Source of the DNA: Gammaproteobacteria bacterium
Lineage (GTDB): Bacteria > Pseudomonadota > Gammaproteobacteria > Chromatiales > Chromatiaceae
Assembly (NCBI GenBank): GCA_013041975.1
Contig: JABDQZ010000384.1
Location: 1 to 7,389, forward strand
DNA length: 7,389 nt
Direction of reading: 5' to 3'
The position numbers and the translations under genes are program-made. The notes beneath the pieces were generated by a model, which was not told the DNA's origin, searched no databases, and saw only the letters and a list, made by a program, of their open reading frames with translations. Below are positions 7,089 to 7,389 of the stretch, piece after piece. The stretch's first letter is position 1. Each line of letters starts with the position of its first letter.

Positions 7089-7249
7089 TCTGTTTTCTAC
7101 CTATTGGGCACAACGTCACATTAACGCATATCATAACATACTTATATAGATAGTAGATTAATAATAAGCAATTTATAAATGCGTTTTATTCCTGTTTGAC
7201 CACAGAAACCGCTAATAAGCCACAAAAAACAGAATCTAAGAAAGCACTC
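7089..7249. other. AT-rich intergenic region between the TPR-like gene and the membrane-protein gene
   Basis: This 161-base gap separates two minus-strand genes. The part nearest the membrane-protein gene (about 7123-7190) is strongly AT-rich and holds promoter-like motifs. The part nearest the TPR-like stop has short A and T runs but no convincing GC stem followed by a T-tract. CCGCTAATAAGC (7209-7220) is also found at 1754-1765. No small ORF with a good ribosome site was seen. Confidence 0.6.
7130..7171 (-). promoter_or_regulatory. Candidate sigma-70 promoter for the membrane protein/nucleotidase pair
   Basis: Two overlapping readings are possible on the minus strand. One is an extended -10 element TGTTATGAT (7138-7130) lacking a good -35, which would start RNA near 7123 and leave a leader of about 35 bases. 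The other is TTGCTT (7171-7166), a 17-base spacer and TATATA (7148-7143). Both lie in an AT-rich stretch upstream of the first gene of the apparent operon. Motif matches are partial, so the exact element is uncertain. Confidence 0.35.
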
Positions 7250-7389
7250 CTATTGATTAATAGTTTGAATAACCCTGATCGACTCAAGGACTTCTTGCAA
7301 TTGCGTTGCCTGCTCAACCTTTCCCTGCTGTTTCAGTAAATCTGCTGCCTGCCGGTACATTTTGGCTGCCTCATCAAGCTCGCCAAGCG
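7250..7389 (-). CDS. 3' end of a TPR-like gene, cut by the window edge
   Basis: Reading in from the right edge on the minus strand, a frame stays open for 45 residues, beginning LGELDEAAKMYRQAADLL and ending ESIRVIQTINQ, with a TAG stop at 7250-7252. The spacing LGELDEAAKMYRQAADL resembles the second half of a tetratricopeptide repeat (LG-x-x-x-x-A-x-x-x-x-x-x-A), followed by a capping helix. The start and most of the protein lie outside the window, so length and role are unknown; TPR proteins are usually scaffolds for protein partners. It lies on the same strand as the downstream membrane-protein gene but 161 bases away, so it need not share its operon. Confidence 0.6.
   Translation of the reverse strand, partial: LGELDEAAKMYRQAADLLKQQGKVEQATQLQEVLESIRVIQTINQ

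Noticed and set aside
7176..7249. Intrinsic terminator after the TPR-like gene
   Set aside because: CTGTTT and AAACAG could pair across about 30 bases, but the stem is AT-rich and short with no T-tract placed correctly.

Overview
The window looks like ordinary chromosome from a mid-GC gammaproteobacterium. The EF-P is close to the enterobacterial protein and is paired with the beta-lysylation enzyme EpmB. Next to them is a FimX-type cyclic-di-GMP protein, which points to a type IV pilus (twitching) bacterium. Genus cannot be told from the sequence alone, and no phage, transposon, CRISPR array or tRNA/rRNA was seen.

Layout. Positions 1-81 hold the edge of something unidentified. efp lies on the minus strand (82-654) and diverges from epmB on the plus strand (692-1723) across 37 bases: the substrate of a translation-factor modification sits beside one of its modifying enzymes. 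After 70 bases come two plus-strand genes joined by a one-base TGATG overlap. The first (1794-3590) encodes a large mostly helical protein with a PilZ-like C-terminal part. The second (3590-5674) encodes a REC-PAS-GGDEF-EAL protein of FimX type in which every catalytic motif is degraded. FimX ends 11 bases from a convergent minus-strand pair: a cytosolic-type 5'-nucleotidase (5686-6603, GTG start) and, overlapping it by 7 bases upstream, a small single-pass membrane protein with a coiled-coil-like tail (6597-7088). A 161-base AT-rich gap with promoter-like motifs follows, then the 3' end of a TPR-like gene running off the right edge (minus strand, stop at 7250-7252).

How the genes may work together. 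efp and epmB form a known functional pair: EpmB makes (R)-beta-lysine, which EpmA (not in this window) attaches to EF-P Lys34, helping ribosomes through polyproline stretches. The 1794-5674 pair looks like a c-di-GMP receptor module for type IV pilus control: FimX-like proteins sense c-di-GMP without making or degrading it, and the partner carries both signature motifs of a PilZ domain split by a long insert. The 6597-7088/5686-6603 pair is a separate operon of unclear purpose. The most notable lead is the split PilZ-like protein translationally coupled to FimX; most of the rest is recognisable housekeeping or regulatory DNA.
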